A stretch of 64,000 nucleotides of DNA from the NCBI RefSeq assembly GCF_004365355.1, contig NZ_SODP01000001.1, positions 2,859,473-2,923,472 on the forward strand, given 5' to 3'. Shown here one piece after another: positions 1-7,957 of the stretch. This DNA comes from Kribbella pratensis (GTDB lineage Bacteria > Actinomycetota > Actinomycetes > Propionibacteriales > Kribbellaceae). The position numbers and the translations under genes were made by a program. How positions within the stretch are numbered: position 1 is the first letter of the stretch; the number at the start of each line of letters is the position of its first letter. Below the pieces are notes generated by a model. That model did not search any database, was not told where the DNA came from, and saw nothing but the letters and a program-made list of their open reading frames with translations.

Positions 1-361
1 GGTCGAGCGAGGTGTAGCCGACGCCGGCCGGCAGGGTCGAGTGGACGGTGCAGCCGGCGGCGGTGTCGAGCAGGGTGGCGATGACGCCGCCGTGCACCGA
101 GCCGAGCGGGTTGTAGTGGAACTCGGCCGCCGGCATGTACACGGTGACCTTGCCCTCCTCGGGCTCGAACCCGGTCGCCCCAACCAACTGCAGGATCGGC
201 GGCGCCGGGATCAGCCCGTCGCGCATCGCCAGCAGCATCTCCAGCCCGGACGAGCTCCCGACCTGCGCGGCCGTGGCGGCCGGATCCGTCCAGGTGAACG
301 TCCGGCTTCGGACGGGCGCTGCCCCGGCTTCGTCCGCGGGCACCTGCTGAGTCTCCGTCAT
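1..361 (-). CDS. PaaI-family hotdog thioesterase, 3' end cut by window
   Basis: Reading the minus strand from an ATG at 361 gives an open frame of 120 codons running off the window edge. The hotdog-fold signature of PaaI acyl-CoA thioesterases is visible: FHYNPLGSVHGG followed by ATLLDTAAG, where the His-Gly-Gly segment lies at the head of the central helix. The family hydrolyses acyl-CoA or aryl-CoA thioesters in the cytoplasm. The N-terminal 45 residues are a polar extension as often seen in actinobacterial members. It is transcribed divergently from the HxlR regulator starting 65 bp away, which makes control by that regulator likely. The substrate cannot be told, and the C-terminus is missing only because the window ends. 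Confidence 0.85.
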   Translation of the reverse strand, partial: MTETQQVPADEAGAAPVRSRTFTWTDPAATAAQVGSSSGLEMLLAMRDGLIPAPPILQLVGATGFEPEEGKVTVYMPAAEFHYNPLGSVHGGVIATLLDTAAGCTVHSTLPAGVGYTSLD

Positions 362-378
362 GGCTCGAGCCTCACATC

Positions 379-404
379 ACCCAGCTGGGTCTGTCAACGA
401 GACC
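379..404. promoter_or_regulatory. Palindromes in the thioesterase/HxlR divergent region
   Basis: A perfect 12-bp palindrome ACCCAGCTGGGT (379-390) abuts a second inverted repeat GGTCT-7-AGACC (388-404). Both lie in the 65-bp gap between two divergent start codons, the usual place for HxlR operators. Binding is inferred, not shown. Confidence 0.45.
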
Positions 405-426
405 TAGAGCTCACTACGATGGCCGG

Positions 427-918
427 ATGAGTGGCTTGACGACCTACAACGCGCTGGACTGGTCGGTGGCGAACTGCCCGATCGGCCGCACCATGGAGAT
501 CCTCGGCGAACGCTGGACGGTCATCGTGCTGCGCGAGGTGTTCAACGGCATCCGCCGGTTCGACGATCTGCGGGTGCGCACCGACATCCCCCGCCAGGTC
601 CTGTCCAACCGGCTCGCCAAGCTCGTCGATCACGGCATCCTCCGGCGTACGCCGTACCGCGAACCGGGCGCACGTCAGCGGTACGAATACCGCCTCACCG
701 AGCAGGGGCTCGACCTCTACCCGGTCCTGATCGCGATCCGCGACTGGGGCGACAAGTACCTGGCCGGCCCCGAGGGTTCACCGCTCAGGATCGAGCATCG
801 CGAGTGCGGAGCGCCCGTACATACCGAGCTGTACTGCGAGTCCGGTCATCGAGTGACGACGCCGCGCGACGCCGTACCGCGTCCCGGTCCGGGGGCCCGG
901 CGGCGGGCAAACGTATGA
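427..918 (+). CDS. HxlR-family winged-helix transcriptional regulator
   Basis: A 163-residue protein with the HxlR (MarR-like) winged helix at about residues 15-105. The family hallmark CPIGRTMEILGERWT is followed by LREVFNGIRRFDDL and a recognition helix around IPRQVLSNRLAKL, then the wing with YREPGARQRYEYRLTEQG. The N-terminal cysteine of the CPIG motif is present; in some HxlR proteins this residue senses oxidants or aldehydes. The region after residue 125 has two further cysteines (RECGAPVHTELYCESG), a common C-terminal zinc-ribbon-like extension. It is divergent to the thioesterase gene and probably controls it and itself through the palindromes between them. Effector unknown. Confidence 0.93.
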   Translation: MSGLTTYNALDWSVANCPIGRTMEILGERWTVIVLREVFNGIRRFDDLRVRTDIPRQVLSNRLAKLVDHGILRRTPYREPGARQRYEYRLTEQGLDLYPVLIAIRDWGDKYLAGPEGSPLRIEHRECGAPVHTELYCESGHRVTTPRDAVPRPGPGARRRANV

Positions 919-995
919 AACAAAGGGCTTTCGGTAGCCCCGGATGTTTCTCCCCGCGCGCCGGTGGTTAGGCTGCCCTCCGGGGAGGACGGAAA

Positions 996-1688
996 GTGCG
1001 GCAATTCAACACACCACCGGAGTGGCCTGATCCACCGACACCGGATTGGCGGCCAGCACGGCGATGGCAGCCACCCGAGTCCTGGCCGGCGGCGCCGGAC
1101 CGCTGGGTGTTCTGGGTCGACGAGCACGGCCGAGCGGTGCGCGGACCGATCGGGAGGTACGGCGGACCGCGCCGGCTGACGAGTCTTGCGATCGTCGTGG
1201 TACCCACCGCGCTGATGGCGCTGGTGCTGCTGAACCCGTTCAGCGGCGGTGATTCCACCGATACCGCGCCGGACTTCCTGCCGTCGAGGTCCACGACCGC
1301 GCCGGCAACTCCGGCCGAGCAAAGCGAGACGCCGGCCCAGGCCGAACGTACGCCGACCTCGACGACGCCGCAGATCGGGTCCAGCACACCGGCGGGACCG
1401 CCGACCACCACGACCATCGCCACGACGACCGCCACGACGACACCGACCACGACACCGACCGAGGTCGGTCAGCGATCAGTGCCGCCGACCACCGAAGCGC
1501 CGACGACGACACTGCCGACAACACCTCAGAGTCCACGCACGACGCCGACTCGGGCGACTGTTGTGTACAACAGTTGTGCGGAGGTCCGCGCCGCGGGAAA
1601 GGCCCCGCTCCACCGCGGCGATCCCGGCTACTCCGCAGCGCTGGATCGCAACGGCGACGGCGTGGCCTGCGAACGCGGCAACTCCTGA
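996..1688 (+). CDS. Membrane-anchored protein with C-terminal excalibur calcium-binding domain
   Basis: A 230-residue protein. Residues 1-55 are Pro/Trp-rich and cytoplasmic; one membrane helix follows (TSLAIVVVPTALMALVLL, about 67-84), then about 100 residues of Thr/Pro/Ser low-complexity sequence typical of a wall-spanning stalk. The C-terminal 40 residues form an excalibur domain: NSCAEVRAAGKAPLHRGDPGY, then LDRNGDGVACE, with the paired cysteines and the DxNGDGxxCE calcium loop. Such domains sit on surface proteins and nucleases of Gram-positive bacteria; no catalytic domain is visible here. Its last 61 bp overlap the convergent membrane-protein gene. The start is an ATG-equivalent GTG/ATG choice near 996, preceded by GGGGAGGACGG. 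Confidence 0.85.
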   Translation: MRQFNTPPEWPDPPTPDWRPARRWQPPESWPAAPDRWVFWVDEHGRAVRGPIGRYGGPRRLTSLAIVVVPTALMALVLLNPFSGGDSTDTAPDFLPSRSTTAPATPAEQSETPAQAERTPTSTTPQIGSSTPAGPPTTTTIATTTATTTPTTTPTEVGQRSVPPTTEAPTTTLPTTPQSPRTTPTRATVVYNSCAEVRAAGKAPLHRGDPGYSAALDRNGDGVACERGNS

Positions 1689-2524
1689 CGGATCCCGTCG
1701 TTCCACAACTCCTGCGTCTGGCTGATCCAGAAGGCCGCGAACAGCACGATCAGCGTGCCCTCGATCCACAGCACGGCGTGGTCCCAACCGAAGAGCTTCT
1801 TCCACAGGACCATCAGCAGCGGCACGACCACCATCGCGATCGCGATCACGGAGTACCTGTTCGCCGGCGAATGCGGTACGGCGTGCTTGCGTTGCTTGCG
1901 CCGGAACTGCTCCGCGTTCAGCAGCACGACCGCGACGATGCAGACGAACATCACGATCGCCGCCGCGTAGTGCGCGTGCCCGATGAACCCGGAGCGGTCG
2001 GCGAAGAACCACACCAGCCCGCCGCCGAAGATCAGCACCGCGACGCCCAGCCCGACCAGGTACATCGGCGTCCAGCGACCCGGGTTCTTGATCCGGTCCC
2101 GGACGATGAACACCGCGGTCAGGATCAGGCACGGTACGCCGACGATGAACAGCGCGAGCATGTTGTTCGCGACGTTCGCGGCCGCGTCCCCGAGCGCCAC
2201 CGGCACCGAGTGGCAGGTGCCCCGTCCCGGCGTCGGCACCAGCGCGACCGCGGGCGCGAGAATGCCGGCCACGTTGAGCAGAATGTCCTCCGGCTCGGTG
2301 TTGCCCTTCAGCACCACCATGCAGACGCCGATCGTGATCAGCGCGCCGACGAAGATCGCCCGCACCGGCGTGTAGTAGTACGCACTGATCGACGTCTGCA
2401 GGCAACTCGGATCGGTCTTGGACCACTCGATCACCACCGCAGCGCCGAGCAGGACGATCATCGCCACCATCGCCATCCGCAGATAGCGATAGGTCTTGAT
2501 GGAGTATTCACCGGGTACGGTCAT
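1628..2524 (-). CDS. Uncharacterised multi-pass membrane protein
   Basis: 298 residues with about eight hydrophobic helices (for example MAMVAMIVLLGAAVVIEW near the N-terminus and HYAAAIVMFVCIVAVVLL in the middle). Conserved-looking segments are SISAYYYTPVRAIFVGALITIG after the first helix and EDILLNVAGILAPAVALVPT after the second; the latter also contains a Cys-His pair in the loop (GRGTCHSVP). I recognise no transport or enzyme motif. The 3' end runs 61 bp into the oppositely transcribed excalibur gene, so the last 20 residues (polar, Ser/Pro-rich) may be a dispensable tail. It is monocistronic. Function unknown. Confidence 0.75.
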   Translation of the reverse strand: MTVPGEYSIKTYRYLRMAMVAMIVLLGAAVVIEWSKTDPSCLQTSISAYYYTPVRAIFVGALITIGVCMVVLKGNTEPEDILLNVAGILAPAVALVPTPGRGTCHSVPVALGDAAANVANNMLALFIVGVPCLILTAVFIVRDRIKNPGRWTPMYLVGLGVAVLIFGGGLVWFFADRSGFIGHAHYAAAIVMFVCIVAVVLLNAEQFRRKQRKHAVPHSPANRYSVIAIAMVVVPLLMVLWKKLFGWDHAVLWIEGTLIVLFAAFWISQTQELWNDGIRQELPRSQATPSPLRSSAAE

Positions 2525-2618
2525 CGTCGGCCCCCTCGCTCACTCGCAGTATGCGCGGTTAACGGCCTGTCGACGAGGGGCTGGAACGCACCGAACCCTC
2601 TCTGAGCGGTTGCTGACG

Positions 2619-3977
2619 TCAGAGCCGGATCGATTTCTTGTTCATGAATTCCTCGATGCCGGCCGGGCCGAGTTCGCGGCCGAGGCCCGAGCGTTTGATG
2701 CCGCCGAACGGGAGGTCGGCCTGGGAGCCGCCGGCGCGGTTGAGGTAGACCATGCCCGCGTCGATCTGGTCGGCCACCCGACGGTTGCGGTCGGCATCGG
2801 TTCCCCAGACCGATGCGCCGAGACCGAACGGGGTGTCGTTGGCCAGCCGGATCGCATCGTCCTCGTCCGAAGCCCGGAAGACGATGACGACCGGCCCGAA
2901 GATCTCTTCGTAGTACGCGTCCATCTCCGGCGTGACGTCGGTGAGGACGGTCGCCTCGAGATACGCGCCGGGCGTGATGCGGCGGCCGCCGGCGCGAAGG
3001 GTGGCGCCTTGTTCGATCGCCTTCGCGACCTGGGCCGCGACCTCGTCGGCGGCTGCGGTCGAGGCGAGCGGCGGAAGCTTGGTGTCGGGGTCGGAGGGGT
3101 CGCCCGGCACGTAGTACTCCGCGACGCGTTTGGTCAGGCGGTCGACGTACTCGTCGTAGATGTCGGCGAGGACGATCATCCGCTTCGGCGCGTTGCACGA
3201 CTGGCCGCAGTTCCGCATCCGCGCGGTCGCGGTGGCGTTGACGGTCTCGTCCATGTCGTCGGTGTCGAGGATGACCAGCGGGTCGGAGCCGCCGAGCTCG
3301 AGCACGGTCTTCTTGAGGTTCTTGCCGGCCTCGGCGGCGACCGAGATGCCGGCCTGCTCGCTACCGGTCAGCGAGACGCCCGCGATCCGCGCGTCGGCGA
3401 GGATCCCGGGGATCTGCCGGCTCGACGCGAACGTGTTCACGTAGACGTCCTCCGGTACGCCGGCCGCGTGCAGGATCTCGTCGATCGCGCGAGCCGACCG
3501 CGGGCAGATCGAGGCGTGCTTGAGCAGGATCGTGTTGCCGAGCACGAGATTCGGCGCGACGAACCGGGCCACCTGGTAGCACGGGAAGTTCCACGGCATG
3601 ATCCCGAGCAGCGCGCCGATCGGGCCCTTGGTGATGACGGCGTTCCCGCCCCTGATCTCGATCGGCTCGTCCGCGAGCAACGCCGGCCCGTGCTCGGCGT
3701 AGTACCGGAAGATGTCGACGACGATGCCGACCTCGCCCCGGCCCTCGTTGATCCGCTTCCCCATCTCCAGCGTCATGATCCGGGCCAGCTCGTCCGCCCG
3801 CTCCTCGAACAGGTCCGCCGCCCGCGCCACGATCGCGGCCCGCTCCCGCACGGATCGACGCCGCCAGTCCTGGTACGCGTCGTACACCCGCCCGATCGCG
3901 ACCCGCACCTCCTCCTCGGTCGAGTTGGCCACTTCCTCCACCAGCTGCCCACTCGCCGGGTCCGTGACTGAGTACAT
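2619..3977 (-). CDS. NAD(P)-dependent aldehyde dehydrogenase, succinate-semialdehyde type
   Basis: 452 residues, full length for the ALDH superfamily. Visible landmarks: cofactor/active-site Asn130 in PWNFP, general-base Glu227 in LELGGSDP, catalytic Cys261 in NCGQSCNAPKR, and the C-terminal FGGIKRSGLGRELG motif. The sequence most resembles GabD/Sad-type enzymes that oxidise succinate semialdehyde to succinate, but the residues seen do not fix substrate or NAD versus NADP preference. The ATG start is supported by GGAGGA eight bases upstream. The promoter region carries a perfect palindrome (4016-4027) suggesting control by a GntR/FadR-like repressor not encoded nearby. It is divergent from the Beta-protein gene. 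Confidence 0.9.
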   Translation of the reverse strand: MYSVTDPASGQLVEEVANSTEEEVRVAIGRVYDAYQDWRRRSVRERAAIVARAADLFEERADELARIMTLEMGKRINEGRGEVGIVVDIFRYYAEHGPALLADEPIEIRGGNAVITKGPIGALLGIMPWNFPCYQVARFVAPNLVLGNTILLKHASICPRSARAIDEILHAAGVPEDVYVNTFASSRQIPGILADARIAGVSLTGSEQAGISVAAEAGKNLKKTVLELGGSDPLVILDTDDMDETVNATATARMRNCGQSCNAPKRMIVLADIYDEYVDRLTKRVAEYYVPGDPSDPDTKLPPLASTAAADEVAAQVAKAIEQGATLRAGGRRITPGAYLEATVLTDVTPEMDAYYEEIFGPVVIVFRASDEDDAIRLANDTPFGLGASVWGTDADRNRRVADQIDAGMVYLNRAGGSQADLPFGGIKRSGLGRELGPAGIEEFMNKKSIRL

Positions 3978-4015
3978 AGCTCCTCCATCAAAAGCCGGGA
4001 CACCATACTCGCCAT

Positions 4016-4027
4016 ACTGTATACAGT
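4016..4027. promoter_or_regulatory. Perfect 12-bp palindrome between divergent genes
   Basis: ACTGTATACAGT is its own reverse complement. It sits 38 bp upstream of the aldehyde dehydrogenase start on one side and 73 bp from the Beta-protein gene on the other. The TGTATACA core is like GntR-family operators; a possible minus-strand -10 (TATGGT) lies just downstream at 4002-4007. Regulator unknown. Confidence 0.45.
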
Positions 4028-4100
4028 GTTCTCTCGTGTCGCATGCATGGCGTGACCTGGCCGCTTACCCTGAAATGACACTGCGTAGCGGGAGGGCGAC

Positions 4101-5150
4101 GTGGCGGAAGCATCTGGATTCCGGGCATTGGTCGTACTGCGGGCGAAACGCGGCGAGCTCGACGCTCTGGCGGCGCTCGACCTCGACCACGGCGTCCAGC
4201 CCGTCCTGTCGCTGGGCCACAACGGAACGAGCTCCGTCGACAACCTCGTCGATCGCGTCGTGGAGGTCACCCGCAGCACCTACCGGCTGGGACGCCTGAT
4301 GATGCTCGATGCGACCAACATGGCAACGGCCGCAGGGTTCGACGGCGCCGGCGCAGTACTGGACCACCTCGCCCGACGGCTCAGTGAGCCGGTTGACCTG
4401 CTCGACCTCGATCCGGTCCCGTTCATTCCGGTCACTCACAGCGCCGCGGACGAACGCACATTGGCTGCCACCGGCCGCTTGGCGCGAGATCTCGGCCATG
4501 GGTGCGGGCTGCGAGTGCCGCTGATTTCCGCGACCCCCGAGACTGTCATCGCTGCGGTAGAGCGCCTCGGCACGCGGCCGTCCGACCTCGACCTCCTGGT
4601 CGATCTTTCCTACATCGCGGGGATCGACGCCGGTCGGGTGGACGACGTCGCGAGCTTGGTCGAAGGCCTCGGAGGAGTCGGCCCATTCCGGTCGAGGACG
4701 ATTCTGAGCGGGTCTGTACCGAAGACGCTCAGCCAGCTGCACAGATGGGAGCAGCAGCGCTTCGAGGAGGACCTCTGGCGATCGCTGGTGGCCGGCGGAC
4801 TTGATGATCTGCGCCTCGGCGACTACGGCGTCGCTCATCCGGTCTGGGATCCGAGGGGGTATCCGACCAATCACATCAATCTCAAGTACACCTGCGGCGA
4901 TCACTGGCTCTATCTGAGGGAGCGGGTCGTCGACGCGGACGACGAATCGTCAGGGACGACGCGGACCGTGCGTCTTGTCTCCAGAGATCTGGTGGCGTCG
5001 GACAGCTTCTACGGCTCGGACTATTCCTGGGGCGACAAAAGGTTCACCGAGGCCGCATCCGGCCGCAGCCGTGCACTATCGAGGACCAAGATCGTGTCGT
5101 TCGCCACCTCGCACCACCTCGCCTACCTCCGCGGCATCGCGGCTGCCTGA
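4101..5150 (+). CDS. Beta-protein family (T4 Beta-like) protein
   Basis: 349 residues, with GTG start and GGGAGG six bases upstream. The N-terminus has the Beta-family pattern of a short strand followed by (L)RAKRGELDAL and then a Pro-containing strand (GVQPVLSLGH), as in proteins matching the phage T4 Beta-protein family. The middle reads like a TIM-barrel-type repeat of strands ending in Asp (LMMLDAT, DLLVDLSYI). The C-terminal third holds NHINLKYTCGDHWLYLRERV, and the end contains a Cys-His region. Family members are often found near phage-defence or restriction genes, but no such partner is adjacent here; both neighbours are metabolic. Biochemical role unknown. Assignment rests on N-terminal pattern and length. 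Confidence 0.6.
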   Translation: MAEASGFRALVVLRAKRGELDALAALDLDHGVQPVLSLGHNGTSSVDNLVDRVVEVTRSTYRLGRLMMLDATNMATAAGFDGAGAVLDHLARRLSEPVDLLDLDPVPFIPVTHSAADERTLAATGRLARDLGHGCGLRVPLISATPETVIAAVERLGTRPSDLDLLVDLSYIAGIDAGRVDDVASLVEGLGGVGPFRSRTILSGSVPKTLSQLHRWEQQRFEEDLWRSLVAGGLDDLRLGDYGVAHPVWDPRGYPTNHINLKYTCGDHWLYLRERVVDADDESSGTTRTVRLVSRDLVASDSFYGSDYSWGDKRFTEAASGRSRALSRTKIVSFATSHHLAYLRGIAAA

Positions 5151-5251
5151 CCCGATACGCAGCCCGCCGTACTGCTTGTGTCATTGGCATGCAGGCGGCA
5201 TGCTCAGGGCTTACTCGATGTTCCGCCCCTTCGTCGATCGGATGCCCGCCC

Positions 5252-7342
5252 GTGTCTGAGCAACGGAAAGTTCGTCGTGTCTTGCGGCTGGTTGTGGTGC
5301 TTGCCGCTGTTTCGGTGCCTTCGATGGCGCTCGCCGCACCGAGCGCTCCTCCCCCGGATCCCGTGAACGCCTGGCAGTACCCGCACTGGCCGCAGAAGCA
5401 GCCGTGGCAGGAGTCGGGGCAGGATCAGCGTGTCGCGAAGACCGTGTCCCAGGGGCTGCCGGGTCCGATCGACCCGCAGAACTGGGAGAACCCGGACCAC
5501 ATGACGTGGGACGACTACACCAAACCGCCGGGGACGAACTGGGCCGATCCCGCGGTGAAGGGATCGCAGCGGACCTTCAAGGGTGCGCTCGTGCTGCTCG
5601 ACTACCCGAACCAGGACTTCGTCATCACCAAGCCCAAGGGCTCGACCGTCTTCGGCAATCCCAGTGCCGCGGCGAACGGCGTACCGCGGGATCAGGTCGC
5701 GCAGTTCTACAAGAACTTCCTCAACACACCGGAGCCGCTGAACCACGGGCACACGTTGCACGAGTACTGGATGGAGGACTCCGGTGGCCGGTACGGCGTC
5801 GACCTCACGGCGTTCGGCCCGTACCGGATGCCGGGCAAGTCGCACGAGTACGGCATGGAGTTCCAGAGCCCCGCGGAGTGCCCGGCCGGCGACAACTGCG
5901 ACCGCGACATCCGGACCGACGGGAAGGCCGCGTGGGTCGCGGACCAAGGAGCCGAGGTACCGGCCGGCTTCGACTTCGTGTTCTTCCTCAGCGCCGGCCA
6001 GGACGAATCGTCGACCTGGCAGGAGTTCGGGATGATGAAGTTCCCGACCAAGGAGGACGTCACCGACGACTTCGGCCCGCCGGACCCGGCTCTGCCGAAC
6101 TGGTCCGACACCCGGTACGTCGACTGGACGTCGTGGGCCGCCGGTTCCTCGATCTGGCCGAACGCGGGCGGCGGATCGTCGACGCAGGCCGAGAGCTCGG
6201 GGATGGCAGTCTTCGCGCACGAGTTCAGCCACATCCTCGGGATCGGCGACAACTACAACAACCCGTACGGCGTACCGCCCAGACGCTCGTACACAGGCAT
6301 CTGGGAGATGCTGTCGCGGGGCAGCTTCAACGGCCCGGGTGGTCCACACAGCCGGTGGATGATCCCCGCGACCGGCGGCGCCTCGATGGGTGCACAACAC
6401 ATGCTCCGCAACAAGATCAAGCTGCAGATGGTCGACGAGCAGAACGTGCTCAGACTGTCCCGCGAAGCCCTCGCGTCGTCAGGGGTCGTGATCGCAAACG
6501 TGACCGCGCGCAGCGTGAAGCCGGGCGCGAAGGACCTGTCCGGGATCAACATCGAACTCGGCGGCGCCGGCGATCTCGACGCGCCGTGCAACGCGGCGAC
6601 CGATCCGTTGTGCGACGGTCGCGGGTACCAGAACTACACGGTCGAGGTCGTCGACCGGATGGGCACGGACTCGTTCACGCCCGATTCCGGCGTACTGCTG
6701 GCGAAGACGAAGAACCAGGACCGGGCGCCGTTCGAGTGGGTCGTCGACGCGAACCCACAGGACATCAACATGACCGACTACGTCCTGCCCGACGGCACCA
6801 AGGTCCCGATCACGATCGGCGACTACCGCCAGCTGTCGGACGCGCTCTTCCACGCCGGCACGAACTCGGGCAGCGAGTACGAGTACACCGACACGGCGAA
6901 CCGCCTGCACTTCTACATCACCAACGTTCACCGCGACCGCAAGGGCGTGCTGTCGTACACGGTCGCGATCCGCTCGCTCGACGGCTCGGGCGCGCAGAAG
7001 CGCGGCGTACGCGTCCTGCCCACGGTGGCCAAGCCCGACCGCAGCGGCGTACAGACCTGCAACTTCAGTCTGACGAACACCGGCAAGGCGGGTACGACGT
7101 CCGGGCCGGAGGACATCACGCAGTACCTGAAGGGCGACGTCTACCGCCTGTCCGCCAAGGCCGACGGCTGGCCCATCGCCCTGCCCAACGCCCTCGCAAC
7201 CGCCGACGCCGGCCAGCAGATAACCGTCCCCGTCTACACCAAGCCCGGCACCGGCCCGATCGGTAAGATCACCCTCACCGCCACCTCGGAAAGCGACCCC
7301 ACCAAAACCTCAACCGCGACCTGCATCGCCATCAAGCACTGA
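5252..7342 (+). CDS. Secreted M6-type (immune inhibitor A-like) zinc metalloprotease
   Basis: About 696 residues from GTG 5252, chosen because it places a classic Sec signal at the N-terminus (basic RKVRR, hydrophobic LVVVLAAVSVPSMALA, cleavage before APSAP); a more upstream in-frame ATG would add 21 residues without signal character. The zinc-binding HEFSH motif lies near residue 323 within VFAHEFSHILGIGDNYNN, the extended HExxHxxGxxD form used by M6 peptidases. Upstream are the long N-terminal segment with NHGHTLHEYWMEDSGGRYG, and downstream a beta-rich C-terminal part with immunoglobulin-like character. The protein is probably exported and degrades extracellular protein. It ends in a strong hairpin terminator and its 3' end overlaps the convergent cyclotransferase-like gene by 33 bp. 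Confidence 0.88.
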   Translation: MSEQRKVRRVLRLVVVLAAVSVPSMALAAPSAPPPDPVNAWQYPHWPQKQPWQESGQDQRVAKTVSQGLPGPIDPQNWENPDHMTWDDYTKPPGTNWADPAVKGSQRTFKGALVLLDYPNQDFVITKPKGSTVFGNPSAAANGVPRDQVAQFYKNFLNTPEPLNHGHTLHEYWMEDSGGRYGVDLTAFGPYRMPGKSHEYGMEFQSPAECPAGDNCDRDIRTDGKAAWVADQGAEVPAGFDFVFFLSAGQDESSTWQEFGMMKFPTKEDVTDDFGPPDPALPNWSDTRYVDWTSWAAGSSIWPNAGGGSSTQAESSGMAVFAHEFSHILGIGDNYNNPYGVPPRRSYTGIWEMLSRGSFNGPGGPHSRWMIPATGGASMGAQHMLRNKIKLQMVDEQNVLRLSREALASSGVVIANVTARSVKPGAKDLSGINIELGGAGDLDAPCNAATDPLCDGRGYQNYTVEVVDRMGTDSFTPDSGVLLAKTKNQDRAPFEWVVDANPQDINMTDYVLPDGTKVPITIGDYRQLSDALFHAGTNSGSEYEYTDTANRLHFYITNVHRDRKGVLSYTVAIRSLDGSGAQKRGVRVLPTVAKPDRSGVQTCNFSLTNTGKAGTTSGPEDITQYLKGDVYRLSAKADGWPIALPNALATADAGQQITVPVYTKPGTGPIGKITLTATSESDPTKTSTATCIAIKH

Positions 7343-7948
7343 CCGCAAGGCGCCGGGCGTCCAACCCAACCCAACGCCCGGCGCCGCGTGCAGGTACTCG
7401 ACGACGCGATCGATCCCCCAGCCGTGCGCTTCAACCAGTCCGGTAGCTATCCATTGCAGGTACGGCGCGGTTGGAGCGGACGGCTCGAGGTCGGTGACGG
7501 TTCCGTGGGTGACCGTGAACATCGGTACGCCGTCGCGCTCGCCCAGGCGGGCGACTGTTTCGTAGCGGCCCGGGCCCATGGTGTGCAGCGAGTCGACAAC
7601 GGGCAGCAGGCCGGCGAGATCAACGGCGAACTCGCCGCCGGGCTCGCGGCGCATCTCTTGCGCGGCGACGTCGCCGAGTTGGTCGGGGGTCAGGAGATAG
7701 GCGCGGCCGGCAACAGTTCCGTCAGCGCTCGCGTCGTAGAAGGCGGAGCCTCCGCCCCACACCTTCGACGTGCCGGCGAAGACGAGGCCGCCGGGCACTT
7801 CGACGCCGGCCATCGCCTCCGGGTCGCTGCGGTCGCGGCAGCCCGGATACACACGTGCGCCACCTTCGGGGCGCCCGCCCGACAGGTAGCAGCGGAATCG
7901 GTTGAGTGCGAGGTTGGATCCGTAGGCGACGTACCAAACTCGCTGCAT
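7310..7948 (-). CDS. Gamma-glutamylcyclotransferase-like protein
   Basis: 212 residues. The N-terminus YVAYGSNL is the substrate-binding hallmark of the gamma-glutamylcyclotransferase (GGCT/AIG2) fold, which cleaves gamma-glutamyl amines to 5-oxoproline or related products. Further features are an aromatic-rich middle and GLVEAHGWGIDRVVEYL near the end. The catalytic Glu cannot be placed with certainty by eye. It is the last gene of the operon starting at 13369, only 9 bp after the ATP-grasp ligase, so it may trim or recycle the ligase product. The last 13 codons overlap the facing metalloprotease gene, and the hairpin of that gene's terminator (7349-7385) is translated within its C-terminus. 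Confidence 0.75.
   Translation of the reverse strand: MQRVWYVAYGSNLALNRFRCYLSGGRPEGGARVYPGCRDRSDPEAMAGVEVPGGLVFAGTSKVWGGGSAFYDASADGTVAGRAYLLTPDQLGDVAAQEMRREPGGEFAVDLAGLLPVVDSLHTMGPGRYETVARLGERDGVPMFTVTHGTVTDLEPSAPTAPYLQWIATGLVEAHGWGIDRVVEYLHAAPGVGLGWTPGALRSVLDGDAGRG
7349..7385. terminator. Strong hairpin terminator after the metalloprotease gene
   Basis: Arms GGCGCCGGGCGT (7349-7360) and ACGCCCGGCGCC (7374-7385) pair perfectly over 12 bp around a 13-nt loop, beginning 7 bp after the metalloprotease stop. There is no U-run. It lies inside the end of the opposing coding region. Confidence 0.75.
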
Positions 7949-7957
7949 GTAAGCCCT

